In this document: positions 1 through 11,054 of the stretch, one piece after another | How positions within the stretch are numbered: the first letter of the stretch is position 1 | Layout of the letters: each line of letters starts with the position of its first letter | Source: Branchipolynoe longqiensis | Lineage: Eukaryota > Annelida > Polychaeta > Phyllodocida > Polynoidae | Assembly: GCA_030323885.1 (NCBI GenBank) | Contig: CM059192.1 | Span: 68,398,785-68,462,784 of the forward strand | Direction: 5' to 3' | DNA: 64,000 bases | Made by a program: the position numbers and the translations under genes | The notes under the pieces: model-generated | Told to the model about the DNA's origin: nothing | Databases searched by the model: none | The model's input: only the letters and a program-made list of their open reading frames with translations

Positions 1-160
1 GATAATGTGACAGAGTGGGAAATTGGGTCATGGTGCCGGCGGCCTGGTCTCCCAGTGTGGCAGTGCTATAAAGTCACCATGAGTGCACACTTTCACAAGT
101 CAGTACCTGTCCTGATATGACCGTTGATGTTGCCAGGATGTAAACCACAAACAAACATAC
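1..160 (+). mobile_element. SINE-A, 3' part (window edge)
   Basis: Body and tail of the commonest repeat here, named SINE-A in this annotation. It contains the diagnostic blocks GATAATGTGAC, GGTCATGGTGCCGG, GCTATAAAGTC, CCTGATATGACC and GTTGCCAGGATGTAAA, then the CAAACAAAC tail. The tRNA-like head would lie upstream of the window. Confidence 0.85.
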
Positions 161-180
161 ATACCAATACTATATAGTGT

Positions 181-215
181 TGGGGGGGTTGGGGGGGTTG
201 GGGGTTGGGGGCATA
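181..215 (+). repeat. G-rich tract (TTGGGGGGG repeats)
   Basis: Four to five G-runs separated by TT lie just after the SINE tail. The pattern could form a G-quadruplex; no gene is visible. Confidence 0.6.
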
Positions 216-304
216 CATGCATCCTAGAAACCTCTTGATTGGCAATGGTTTAAATGTGCGTGAAACTGAATTCGTTATGATTCAAATGTTGTGGAAGACA
301 GCTA

Positions 305-403
305 CAGTAAAACCTCTATAAAACGACCGACCATGTGTCCATCTTTAAGTCGATATGGGGGGGGGGGGGGGGTCGATCGGTTAGGGAGGTTTTAATTTTA
401 CTG
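305..403. mobile_element. pogo-like MITE, short copy
   Basis: The ends CAGTAAAACCTCT and AGGTTTTAATTTTACTG are inverted repeats flanked by TA. A 13-bp poly-G run occupies the middle. TA duplication and CAG termini fit Tc1/mariner-pogo elements; no transposase is present. This copy is shorter than the 175-230 bp of its relatives. Confidence 0.75.
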
Positions 404-1008
404 TATATAGCATGCGTACAAATCTCTTATGGTCAGCGATAAAAAGTTATATACTGTATTTAAGTACTCGGTAAAATGAGCTGATATAAGGACTATAATA
501 ATATTATACGTATATAAAGTGCCGGAGTAAACGTCTAATAATAAATATATTCTCCGAGAGCTTATATATATTTTGTAATGTCTAATAATCTCCAACTGCT
601 GGCCGGTGCCTGCAAGCCTGGGACTACTCGATAGTGATGCCAGCGCTGGCTTCCCCTGCCTGATCGCCATATTTCACCAGTGTGTACCCTGATTTAGAAC
701 TTTAACTGGTAAGCATCTATTGCTATCCAAGACGAGCAATAAAGATTGTCCATCCCATATCAAGTACGCTTCTCTCCTTTGTTTGTATGTCGGCAAATTT
801 ATATATATATATATCCTCCGGTGCGACTGACACTGGTCTACATCCGGTGGAGCCGAAGAGGGTAGGTGGAGCCACCGGTACAGTGTTGGGTCTTACGGAG
901 TATAACAAATAATAGTAATAATAATTAACCCTTACGTATCTTTATACTCGCATAATTCGTTATACATCACATTATATATATATATATATGTATTCGAGAG
1001 TGATCTAT
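404..1008. other. AT-rich sequence, nothing recognised
   Basis: AT-rich with short TA microsatellites near 799-815 and 972-989. No exon, RNA gene or recognisable repeat was found. Confidence 0.5.
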
Positions 1009-1011
1009 TTT

Positions 1012-2530
1012 ATGTAGCAGTCACACTACGACGAGAAGCAGCGGCGACAGACCTGCGACAGCGACTACCGGTCTGTCGTCGATTGTCGCGCAGCTGTCGC
1101 CGCGGCACCCCCGCAGCACCTCCAGTTTCTCCACTCTTTCTCGACTGTCGCCGGGTTGTCGTGGGGATTTTGGACATGTTGAAAAACTTCTACGACAGCT
1201 GACGACAGCCGAGGTTGCGGCACTGTCGCGGCACTGTTGCGGCACTGTCGTCTTGTCGTTAAGCTGTAGTTGCTTCTCTCTCCATGTGTGTGTCTCTGTG
1301 TCTGTGTCTATGTGTGTGTCTGTGTCTGTGTGTGTGTCTGTGTCTCTGTGTGTGGCTGTGTCTGTGTGTGTATGTGTCTCTGTGTCTGTGTCTGTGTCTG
1401 TGTGTGTATATGTGTGTGTCTGTGTCTGTATGTCTGTGTCTGTGTGTGTGTCTGTGTCTGTGTCTATGTGTGTGTCTGTGTGTGTCTGTGTGTTTGTCTG
1501 TGTCTCTGTGTGTGCCTCACTCTCACTCTCAGTCTGACTCTCACTCTCACTCTCAGTCTGACTCTCACTCTGACTCTCACTCTCACTCTCAGTCTGACTC
1601 TCACTCTCACTCTCAGTCTGACTCTCACTCTCAGTCTGACTCTCACTCTCAGTCTGACTCTCACTCTCAGTCTGACTCCCACTCTGACTCTGACTCTCAG
1701 TCTGACTCTGACTCTCACTCTCTCACTCTCAGAGACACACAGAAACACAGAGACACACGCAGAGACACACACAGAGACACACACACAGACACACAGAAAC
1801 AGAGTGAGACTGAGAGTGAGAGTGAGACTGAGAGTGAGAGTCAGACTGAGAGTGAGAGTGAGGCACACAGAGACACAGATACACACACACAGACACAGAC
1901 ACATACACACACAGACACAGACACACATACACACACCAACACATACACACACACAGACACACACACAGACACACACATAGACACACATATACACACATAG
2001 ACACTCTCAGTCTCAGTCTGACTCTCACTCTCAGTCTGACTCTCACTCTCACTCACAGAGACACACACAGAGACACACACACATAAACACAGAGACACAC
2101 ACACACAGACACACACACAGACACACACATAGACACACATAGACACACATAGACACTCTCAGTCTCAGTCTGACTCTCACTCTCACTCTCAGTCTGACTC
2201 TCACTCTCACTCACAGAGACACACACACACACACAGACACAGAGACACAGACATAGACACACATATATACACATACACACAGAGACACACACATAGACAC
2301 ACATAGACACATACACACACATAGAGACACACACAGAGAGACACACACAGAGACACAGTCACACACACACAGATACAGACACTGTCGTCCCGCTGTCGTC
2401 CCGTTTGTCGTCCGGATGTCGTCCGATTGTCGTCCAACTTAGCCCGAATTTGCATCTGTCGTCGTGATTTCACAAAATCCCAGTCGCCGGGCTGTCGTCA
2501 TCCCCTTGTCGTCGTAGTGTGACTGCTACA
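1012..2530. mobile_element. MITE-like TIR element with microsatellite core
   Basis: The ends TGTAGCAGTCACACTACGAC and its complement (2511-2530) are perfect inverted repeats of about 22 bp, and TTA flanks both sides (3-bp target duplication). About 250 bp inside the left end and 150 bp inside the right end are degenerate reiterations of TGTCGTC / GTCGCGGCACT. The middle is one continuous microsatellite (1284-2378). No transposase is seen. The 3-bp TTA duplication suggests PIF/Harbinger-type mobilisation (inference). Confidence 0.8.
1284..2378. repeat. 1.1-kb GT/CT then CA/GA microsatellite
   Basis: It runs as blocks of GTGTCT, then CTCACTCTCAGTCTGA, then complementary CACAGA and GAGAGTGAGA blocks, so parts are self-complementary. 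It is stop-free for up to about 240 codons in several frames; those open frames are artefacts. Confidence 0.9.
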
Positions 2531-2738
2531 TTAAATTGCATAGGATATACTCGGGTTATTATTTCATTACTTGTAAGTTGTATACCATAAATGTGATTGA
2601 GGCTCCTGAATAAGTGTTATTCTCGAACACACCGGTTTGATTACCCTAATTAAACGATTTAATAGATTAAGCCATTTAAAATTTCAAAGGGTGGTTCAGT
2701 CAGTCAGTACTCGGCCGGCAAGTAAATATGGGCACCAG

Positions 2739-3714
2739 GTCTCGTATTCATGTGCTGGTGCCAGGGCCTTAACCACGGCTACCGTAACCCCACATGGCTA
2801 ACGGTGGAAAATCCGTATTCATGTGCCTGTGCCAGCGCTAGCCGCCGACCGTAGCCTAGGCTAAGCTACCCTACTTTCAAGTCAGGTTTTACTGCTAGCC
2901 GCGTCAGTTAGTGTGCGTGTGTGGGTCTCAATCTATTCAAATGCTATCATATTTAACAGAATTACATACTCAATAAGTGAAATTTGATCAAATTAACCCT
3001 AAATTCAAACCGATATTAAGGCCGCAGCTACATCGGCGGGGATACTAATATTGTCGAATTGACGAATGTAAAGTAAAGAAATCGCCGTCGTCGCTTCGAT
3101 GTCGATATCCATACTGTCGCATATCAACAAAACACACATCCCCGCCGCCGCCGAAACATATATTAGGCCCAAATCTATTCAATGCTATCATATTTGACAG
3201 AATTACATATCCTAAACGTGATATTTGATCAATTTAACCCTAAATTCGAACCGGTATTAACGCCGCCACAGCATTGGTGGCGTTATGCATATTGTCGAAT
3301 CCACGAATGTAAAGTAAACAAATCGCCGCCGCCGCAGCGACGTCGATATCGATACTGTCCAATGTCAACTAAACATGGCCCCCGCCATATTGACGGCAAT
3401 ATATTAGGCCCAAATCTATTAAATGCTGTCATATTTAACATAATTACATACGCCATAAGTGAAATTTAATCAAATTAACCCTAAATTCGAACCGATATTA
3501 ACGCCGCCGCCACATTGGTGGCGTTATTCATATCGTCGACTCGAGTGAATTCCCAAATCTATAAATAACTTCACGGTTAGCTATCCATGGAGGCTTAGAC
3601 ATTGGTGAATACGACTTGACCTATTTCTCCAACCCGCCGCTAGCCACGGATAGCTACCCCAGAGCTAGCGTGTAGCACCGGCTATGCCTGGCACCACTAC
3701 ATGAATACGGGCCC
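2739..3714. mobile_element. TIR element with three 240-bp internal repeats
   Basis: Imperfect inverted ends contain CGTATTCATGT, GGTGCCAGG and, at the right end, the complement TGAATACGGGCCC. Inside, units starting at about 2930, 3171 and 3411 repeat with a period near 240 bp. Each carries AATCTATTCAAATGCTATC, TTAACCCTAAATTCGAACCG, a CG-rich centre (CGCCGCCGC) and a TATTAGGCC joint. Related elements lie at 29.9 and 46.0 kb. No coding capacity is seen. Confidence 0.7.
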
Positions 3715-4177
3715 AGATGTGTAAGGTGGAAATGTGCGACGAAAACACCCGAATGTAGAGCAGTCTGCGAGGAATGAGAGTACATTGATGTCTTGTCATG
3801 CTGTAGGGTCGGTGTTCGAGCCTGTGGCTATGTAGGTAGGCTAAAGTGAAAAACAATACAGACGGGGAGAAAGAGAAAAAGTAAAGCAAAGTAAGAGTGT
3901 AAGAGAGAGTCCAAGCCCCTCTGGATCATTATATAGTACATGGATTCTTGGTATTATGCAATTCATTCAACCAATAGGGAACCAGCATTCCCAGTTCCTC
4001 CAATAGGGACTCAGCATTTCTGGTTACCATGACCACCAGTGGTCTGCCCACCACCAGAGCTGGTGGACCTGTGTGCATTGACCCCTACCTCAGCAGAGAG
4101 CCAGGCCCTGAGCGCACTCACCCCGACCTGCCAATCATCCCTAATTCTATACTTACCTGCCCTCAAGCATGGGCCAA
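3715..4177. other. No feature recognised
   Basis: Unique-looking sequence with no convincing exon, RNA or repeat. Confidence 0.4.
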
Positions 4178-4494
4178 GCCGTATATATATATATATGTAT
4201 ATATGTATATATGTATATGTATATATGTATATGTATGTATATGTATGTATATGTATGTATATATATGTATATGTATGTATATGTATGTATATGTATGTAT
4301 ATGTATGTATATGTATGTATATGTATGTATATGTATGTATATGTATATATATGTATATATATGTATATATATGTATGTTATATATATATATAACATATAT
4401 ATATATATATATGTATGTTATATATATATATAACATACATATATATATATATATATATAACATACATATATACACAACATACATATATACACAC
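4178..4494. repeat. TA/TATG microsatellite
   Basis: About 315 bp of TATATG and TATGTA repeats turning into pure TA, ending in TATATACACA. All long open frames here are repeat artefacts. Confidence 0.95.
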
Positions 4495-4746
4495 ACTCTT
4501 GGCCGGCCACAAGGAATAATAATAGAGGATTTCCATTTCCTCCCTCTGCCGATTATCGGAATATTTGACAATGCCAAAGTGATGACCTCACCATCGATGT
4601 ACACTGCATATTTTACCGCTGCATATTTTACCACTCCGTGTGTGTAGAAAGCTGTTTCCATAACATTTTTTCATATGTACCCTTTTTTTCTTTTAAGTAA
4701 AAATTATTTTTGAGTACTAATACTACTTTCATTTTCCCGTCTTGAT

Positions 4747-5055
4747 TGTTTGTTGTTGCTTTATGTCCTAGCAACATCTAAGGTCATAGCTGGATGGGTA
4801 CCGACTTCTGACCTTGTGACAGTGCACACTCATTACAACTTTATAGTGCTGCCTCACTGAGAGACCAGACCGCTGGCACCATGACTTGATATCCCACACA
4901 GTCACATTATCCTGACACTGAGCTAACCAGTCCTTGTCCTATCCTGTTAATGCTGAGTGCCATGCCCAGTAGCGACAAGTATCAATTTTGTACGTCATTG
5001 GTTTGAGTCGGCTGGGATTAAAACTCCCGACCTTCCACCCGGTTTCACCGTTTTC
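4747..5055 (-). mobile_element. SINE-A, near full length
   Basis: Read on the minus strand: degraded tRNA-like head, then the body, then the tail (GTTTGTTGTTG on the plus strand at 4747). Older and more diverged than the 53.4-kb copy. Confidence 0.8.
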
Positions 5056-5440
5056 ATATGACTTCAGATGTTATTCAGGCGTAAAGCCCGCACAAAGCAA
5101 CAAAGTTTGACGATATGTTAAGGGTTATTGTTGTTTTGGTAGAAGGGGGGGGGGGGATTTGATCGCGTAGAGTGATAGCGATGTCCCCGTTTCTTGCCCT
5201 GCTGCACTCTGGAACTGCGCACGCCCGTGGTGCGCACCCTGTTGATGTTTACATAGGTGCTTATTGTGTAGTGGTGCGAATACTGTCGCTGTGGGAGACA
5301 ATTCAAAGCCAGTTTCAGAGACCACCATATACAGAAATGCCAACATTGCGTTTCCAAAAATAGCACGATTTTAACATTTTATTAGCAAGATAATTTTTGT
5401 GTGGAAACACACAGGACGACAATCGGACATATCATGACAT
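5056..5440. other. No feature recognised
   Basis: Contains a 13-bp G run near 5146-5157. Short overlapping open frames show no family resemblance. Confidence 0.4.
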
Positions 5441-5444
5441 AATA

Positions 5445-5858
5445 TCATCATCATCATGCTGTCGGTCGCGATGCGACAAAGACTGCTTTCATTACTTGAC
5501 TGCCGCTCTCCATTTAGCTCTCTGCTGTGAGAGTTGCGTCCATGAGTCGGTCTTAATGTCTCTCAGCTTCAGGTTTCTCTTGATGGTATCCCTGAACCGG
5601 AGACGGGGGGCGCCCTCTCTTTCTGTAGCCAGAAGACAGTTGAGAATAAAGGATCTGCTTTGGTAGCCTGTCTGATGTCATCCTCATGAGGTGTCCAGTC
5701 CACCGGAGATTCTTTTTGATCAGAAGATCTTCCATAGAGGGCAGCCCCATCCGTTCGAGTATTCCATTTTCTGAAAGCTGCCTGCAAAAGTGTTGAAGTG
5801 CTGCTGGCTTTTGCAAGTTACCAGCGGCACTCTCTCGGGGAGCAAATAGAGGTTTCAC
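5445..5858 (-). mobile_element. LINE 3' fragment (non-LTR retrotransposon)
   Basis: On the minus strand this encodes the end of a non-LTR reverse-transcriptase polyprotein. The peptide contains ILERMGLPSMEDLL, LRWTGHLMRM and DRLPKQILYSQL, the layout of the C-terminal region of such ORF2 proteins (established family pattern). A short ATG/CAT repeat at 5448-5458 sits at its 3' end and resembles a LINE tail. The copy is 5'-truncated. The 3' part is repeated at 16.6 kb. Confidence 0.8.
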
Positions 5859-5864
5859 ACCGGC

Positions 5865-6387
5865 AAGAACATGTCAAGACAGGCGCAAAACTATTTGTCC
5901 CTGCAGTGGCTGGTCGGGAGATGTTGGGAGTTCCATACATCAACCGCCTTAATGCTGCCACAGTGACATGGTTTTCTGTTTAGGGTTTGCTCCCTTAGCC
6001 TTCGGTTCTGTCAAGGACCTGTACCACAAGGCAGTGGTTTAGAACTCTGCAAGGCAGGGGTGTCAAACTCCCTGAGGTATTGCTATACCTGCAATACCTG
6101 CATACCACGCATATATATGTATATATAATTTTATTATTTACTTTTTTATACAAATCCCAGCATGCATCCCACCATGTGTCTATATGTCATTTTCTAGGCT
6201 GTGCTTGCCACGTGAGCTGTTGATGTCTTTAAAGTGGCTAGTTATACCTTGTGGCGACGGGAACCATACTCCGACATATGCTCTCCAAGCACAACCTTGT
6301 TTAGTTTTTATGTTTATAATACCAAATATGTGTGGGGAGAGTAGTGCTGAGGTCAGAGGGGGGGGGGGGTTCTCAGGCTGGGACTAG
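5865..6387. other. No feature recognised
   Basis: Short TA repeat at 6107-6128 and a G run at 6359-6369; otherwise featureless. Confidence 0.4.
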
Positions 6388-6735
6388 CTGGCAGCTGTTG
6401 TTTTAAAAATGGTTGGGTGAGTGGAGAGAAAGGAGAGTAAAACTGTGGATTTTACTATTTTCTTTAGAGTAGTTCAATCAGGAAATATATTTGTCTAATT
6501 GAAAATATGTTAGTACAATTACATTGCATAATTCAATGAGAAACACATATAGATGAAAAACATTTTTTTGTTGTTGAATGTAAAAAGGTTTTGGACTGTA
6601 TGGGGTTTGAACCGACACCACCAAACAACTTCAGATTACAAGTCCAGCACTAGGCCACAGAGACCACACATCATTACTGGTCTCAGTTCAGGCTATTTGT
6701 GTATAGGACGTCACATATACAAGGTGTGTGTGTAT
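6388..6735 (-). mobile_element. Left arm of inverted duplication (tRNA-like SINE)
   Basis: It is about 88% identical (by eye) to the complement of 7672-8022. Both hold a tRNA-Thr-like block with anticodon loop CTTGTAA. In this arm the tRNA-like part lacks about 12 bp around the A box, between CAC and TA, which the other arm retains. Confidence 0.75.
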
Positions 6736-6748
6736 GTATGTATGTATG

Positions 6749-6781
<33 letters not shown>

Positions 6782-6843
6782 GTATGTATGTAAATGTATG
6801 TATGTAAATGTATGTATGTAAATGTATGTATGTAAATGTATGT
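6721..6843. repeat. GTAT microsatellite
   Basis: Pure GTAT repeats pass into GTATGTAAAT repeats. Confidence 0.95.
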
Positions 6844-6871
6844 TTTGCGTGCATCCATTTGAAATGTGTCA

Positions 6872-7441
6872 AGCCCCAGTCACATGACGACCTGCGTTCG
6901 CTTGCGGTCACTTAGTGACCAAAAGCCTGTGAGTTCCTTGCAACAAAAATGAAACAATTTGTTACAAACTATTTTAATACGTAGCCGTGTCGACAATGAT
7001 GCAGGAGGTGATATTGTGATGTCATCGTACACGCTCCACATCGCATTTCCAAATATGGTTGGCGATCGCTCGGCGATTAGTTGTAGGGTGGTCATAAGAT
7101 GGTTGTAATTTAATTGCAAAATGCTGGCGAATCAATCGTAAGCGAACGCAGGCCTGGTCGCCGCCAGATACCCGCCGTAACGCGACCTGTCGGCGATCGT
7201 TCACTGACCGTAACTAAGGTTGGCGTTCGGTCAAGACACCAGAGGTCCCAAGGAGATTGTCGGTGCTGCAGCGACAACCTCCTTGCGACCAAAATGGGCC
7301 GAAATGGTCGGCGATCAGTCGACGATCGCTCATAGAGCACTCGGTGATTAGTCGTAAAGTGGTTGTAAGATGGTCGTAATTTAATTGCAAAATGCTTGCG
7401 GATCGATCGTAAGCGAACGCAGGCCTCGTGTGACTGGGGCA
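6872..7441. mobile_element. MITE-like element, GCCCCAGTCACA ends
   Basis: The inverted ends GCCCCAGTCACA and TGTGACTGGGGC are flanked by TCA on both sides (3-bp duplication). The interior is almost wholly degenerate variants of GCGAACGCAGGCC, GTCGTAA and GGCGATCG, repeated about every 10-20 bp in both orientations. No coding capacity. A relative with the same ends is at 21.2 kb. Confidence 0.8.
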
Positions 7442-7533
7442 TCAGTTACACTGTATATAAAACGGAAAAGGTATATAATGTTTATTGTTCTATGTGTGTT
7501 TCTGATTGAATGATGCAATGTACATAGATAAAT

Positions 7534-7540
7534 AAATATG

Positions 7541-7571
<31 letters not shown>

Positions 7572-7676
7572 ATGCATACATACAGGCATACATAGCCTGT
7601 ATATATGACATCGTATATACATGCATACATATATGCATGCATGCATGCATACATACATACATACATACATACACAC
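7534..7676. repeat. AAAT then CATA/CATG microsatellite
   Basis: AAATAAAT repeats followed by CATACATG and CATACATA repeats. Confidence 0.95.
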
Positions 7677-7677
7677 A

Positions 7678-8022
7678 CATCTTGTATATGTGACGTCCTA
7701 TACACAAATAGCCTGAACTGAGACCAGTAATGATGTGTGGTCTCTGTGGCCTAGTGGTTAGAGTGTTGGACTTGTAACCTGAAGTTGTTTGGTTGTGTAG
7801 GCTCAAACCCCATACAGTCCAAAACCTTTTTATATTCAACAACAAAAATACCTTTTTCATCTATATGTGTTTCTGATTGAATTATGCAATGTAATTGTAC
7901 TAACATATATTTTACATTAAAGCAAATATATTTCCTGTTTGAACTACTCTAAAGAAAATTGAAAATACCTCAATTTTACCCTCCCTTCTCTCCACTGACA
8001 GACATTTTACAACAACAGCTGT
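7678..8022 (+). mobile_element. Right arm of inverted duplication (tRNA-Thr-derived SINE)
   Basis: Contains a near-complete tRNA-like segment at 7738-7812: GTGGCCTAGTGGTTAGAGTG (A box) and GGCTCAAACCCC (B box), with CTTGTAA as the anticodon loop. It is read here as a SINE head rather than a working tRNA, because the acceptor ends do not pair and the whole block is duplicated in inverse orientation at 6.4 kb. Confidence 0.65.
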
Positions 8023-8031
8023 CACATGACC

Positions 8032-8175
8032 GATCTAGGTCACTCTACACCACCAAGTGGAAAAGTTCAGTACTAAGCATGTACCACCCTGTGGCACAAA
8101 TCTGATCTAGGTCACTCTACACCACCAAGTGGAAAGGTTCTGTACTAAGCATGCACCACCCTGTGGCACAAATCT
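8032..8175. repeat. 72-bp tandem duplication
   Basis: Two units starting GATCTAGGTCACTCTAC and ending GTGGCACAAATCT lie head to tail with only a few differences. Confidence 0.9.
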
Positions 8176-8320
8176 GAACTATTCCGAGTTTGTTTGTTTT
8201 CCCGACGAGGTATAGCTCGCCACTTTAAGCTGCTGTAAGTAGCTGATTTTGCCTTTTGTACTAGCTGATTTTATTTTAGTAGGTGGGTGAGAGTGAAAAT
8301 TGGGAGATTTGCACATGGAA

Positions 8321-8606
8321 CATACCTGCCAACTATTACGATTTTGGCGGAATAATTACGATATTTTTATTCTCATTCCGCCCTACGAATTATAAACATA
8401 TTATTCCGCTTTTTCATCCGGCCCGCATCCCGCGAAAAATGGTAATAATTTCTTTAATAATGTGCCTAAAATGTCTCTGAAAATGCACCAGAATGCACCA
8501 TTTTTATTTATTTTTCAAATTTTTCCGGGGGGCCATGCCCCCGGACCCTTCGCTCGGATGGATTTCTATTATTAGGATTTTCGTTTAACAAAAGTTGGCA
8601 GGTATG
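8321..8606. mobile_element. TIR element, CATACCTGCCAAC family, copy 1
   Basis: Ends are CATACCTGCCAAC and GTTGGCAGGTATG. Direct repeats CATGGAA (8314-8320 and 8607-8613) flank it. The interior shares ATTACGATTTTGGCGGAATA and TGCCTAAAATGTCTCTGAAA with copies at 21.9 and 44.4 kb. Non-coding. Confidence 0.85.
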
Positions 8607-9058
8607 CATGGAATCGTAATATCGGAAGAGAGTAGCCAAAATCAGAAGTCTTCCTACAAAATGGGAGCAGTCGGTATCTCTGGCACACATGCCATATTGG
8701 GGGTGTTTGCTAGCGACCTGGGGCCGACATTGTTTTAACTGTTCGGATCAAATGTGGCAAGTGGTGATGTATCACTGCAGACGGCAGTGCGCATGCGTCG
8801 TGTGGCAAATGGCGCTCTCTAGCCCGCCGGACGTGGGTGGAACTGGAGCGGCCGCTGGTTCCGATTAGTGAGTACTGACGGAACCAACCTGGGCAACATG
8901 CTACAATCGTAATAATGTACCCACGAAACATGTGATTTAAAAGTGATCCTAATGTTATGGGGGAGGGGGGGGGGCGGGGGAGGAGGGAGGGAGAGTCCAA
9001 AGAAAGATAGACTCTTAGGGACAGATAGAGATTGGGGCAGACAGATAAAGAGACAGAA

Positions 9059-9833
9059 AGACACAGGGAGACAGACACAGGGAGACGGACACAGGGAGAC
9101 AGACACAGGGAGACAGACACAGGGAGACAGACACAGGGAGACAGACACAGGGAGACAGACACAGGGAGACAGACACAGGGAGACAGACACGGGGAGACAG
9201 ACACGGGGAGACAGACACGGGGAGACAGACACACAGAACGATAGACAGACACGGGGAGACAGACACACACAGAACATAGACAGACACACAGAACATAGAC
9301 ACACACAGAACATAGACAGACACACAGAACATAGACAGACACACAGAACATAGACAGACACACAGAACATAGACAGACACACAGAACATAGACAGACACA
9401 CAGAACATAGACAGACACACAAACATAGACAGACACACAAACATAGACAGACACACAAACATAGACAGACACACAAACATAGACAGACACACAAACATAG
9501 ACAGACACACAAACATAGACAGACACACAAACATAGACAGACACACAAAACATAGACAGACACACAAAACATAGACAGACACACAAAACATAGACAGACA
9601 CACACAACATAGACATACACAAACATAGACACACAAGCATAGACATACACAACCATAGACAGACTAAAGCATAGACAGACATACACACACATACCAGACT
9701 CGCAAACATAGACAGACACACAGAACATAGACACACAATCACAGACAGACACAAACATAGACAGACTAAAGCATAGACAGACAAACACACATAACACAGA
9801 CTCACAAACATAGATGGACAAACATAACATAGA
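9059..9833. repeat. CA/GA-rich minisatellite array
   Basis: Blocks of ACAGACACAGGGAG (14 bp) give way to ACAGACACACAGAACATAG, then ACAGACACACAAACATAG (18 bp), and finally degenerate versions. It is stop-free over more than 300 codons on the minus strand; those frames are artefacts. Confidence 0.95.
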
Positions 9834-9954
9834 CAGAGATGGGTAGGCTGCGGGTGACTTAATGTGCTGTAGTCATTGGAGGGAGGTGCACTACATTAAA
9901 CCAACGATTAGCTCTATAAAATGCAACAGTCGGTATCAGCACGAGAAGGTAGTC

Positions 9955-10396
9955 TGGTAGTTAAAATTTCATAATCCAATGGTTTTGAATTTATTAATTA
10001 ATTGAAGATAAATATATTATTGTGATAATTACAATCTATTTTACGTTAGTTCCAAGTTCTCTTTGAAATATCTTCCTATGAGATATTTTAAGTGAAAACG
10101 TACCAAATTAATGTTGGCCTACTCTTCCAAGTGTTCAATACCGTGGGCTTCAGCAAGAACAGATGCACTTAAATTGACTTGGTATTCCTTCTATGCATCA
10201 GTACATGTTTAATGAGTACACCAGCATCTAAGTTGCATATATAGATCAAATAGGGGTACGGATTTCGATTCAGACAATTTGATGCTTTCATCAGATTAGT
10301 TGGTTGGTTTTTGTAATTTTATGTCCTGGCAACATCTAAGGTCATATATCAGGACGATTCATCAGATTATGCAGCATTAAAATTAACATGCATCAG
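9955..10396 (-). mobile_element. TTAA-flanked MITE, old copy split by a SINE tail
   Basis: Diverged member of the family whose ends read AGCTGCATAGTCCGATG. Recognisable blocks include AAGATAAATATATTA, TTAGTTCCAAGTTCTCTTT and CATCTAAGTTGCATATA, ending TATGCAGCATTAA. A truncated SINE-A tail sits at 10299-10357. Confidence 0.7.
10299..10357 (-). mobile_element. SINE-A, 59-bp 5'-truncated insertion with 12-bp TSD
   Basis: Only the 3' tail is present (GTTGGTTGG..., CTGGCAACATCTAAGGTCAT). The direct repeat TTCATCAGATTA at 10287-10298 and 10358-10369 is an exact 12-bp target-site duplication. Confidence 0.9.
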
Positions 10397-10398
10397 AC

Positions 10399-11052
10399 TG
10401 GATACAAGATTCACCCATTACCTGCAGTAGGTGTGAAAAAAGAATCCATTAGAAAAAGTGGCGAGAGGCTGAGTAAATGAAATCTGCACATAAATTCTTA
10501 ATTTAAGAAGCAAAATATATTCTTCATATTTACCTACTACTTTTGAGTTGATAATAGAACATGTAGTTTAATCAAATTTTAAAAGTGAAATTCACAGCAT
10601 TCTGTGGTCACCATCTTGTCTTTTTGCCACTCTCTCCCATTTCACCAACTCTGTGCTGATAGAAGTAAGCGTTGTATACTGGAAGCAGGAATTCCACTTC
10701 CTGTTCCATACTAAAGCTGCTTTCGCCCATATTTGGACTAGGTTCTCAATCACCCCCCCCCCCCCCCATTGACTTAAAAATTGATACTTGTCACTTCCTA
10801 GCCAGGTGGTCAGCATTATTGGGATAGGGCAAGAACTGGTTGGCTCAGTGTCCTGATAATGTGACTGAGTGGGATATCAGGTCATGGTGCTTGCGGCCTG
10901 GTCTCCCAGTGGGGCAGTACTATAAAGTTGCCATGAGTGTGCACTGTCACAAGTCAGTACCCGTCCTGATATGACCTTAGGTGTTGCTAGGACATAAAAC
11001 AACAAACAAACAAACATTCACCCCTATTGTTCGTAGGGGTGAATCTTGTATC
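10399..11052. mobile_element. GATACAAGATTCACCC element, copy split by a SINE
   Basis: The ends GGATACAAGATTCACCC and GGGGTGAATCTTGTATCT are inverted repeats. The interior matches the copies at 14.7 and 49.2 kb, for example CACCATCTTGTCTTTTTGC and CCCATTTCACCAACTCTGTG. SINE-A at 10742-11014 lies inside it. Imperfect flanking repeats GCATCAGACT / GCGTCAGACC may be a decayed target duplication. Confidence 0.75.
10742..11014 (+). mobile_element. SINE-A lacking its tRNA head
   Basis: Begins after an 18-bp C run at ATTGACTTAAAAATTGATAC and runs to AACAAACAAACAAAC. It interrupts the element at 10399-11052. Confidence 0.85.
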
Positions 11053-11054
11053 TA

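Noticed and set aside
1270..2473. Long open frames of 90-240 codons on both strands
   Set aside because: They are translations of GT/CT/CA microsatellite without stop codons.
7738..7812. tRNA-Thr gene
   Set aside because: The acceptor stem is not formed, and the block is part of an inverted duplicated repeat; more likely a SINE head.
8710..9830. Open frames over 300 codons, Cys/Val/Leu-rich
   Set aside because: Pure minisatellite translation (ACAGACACACAAACATAG units); no unique sequence.
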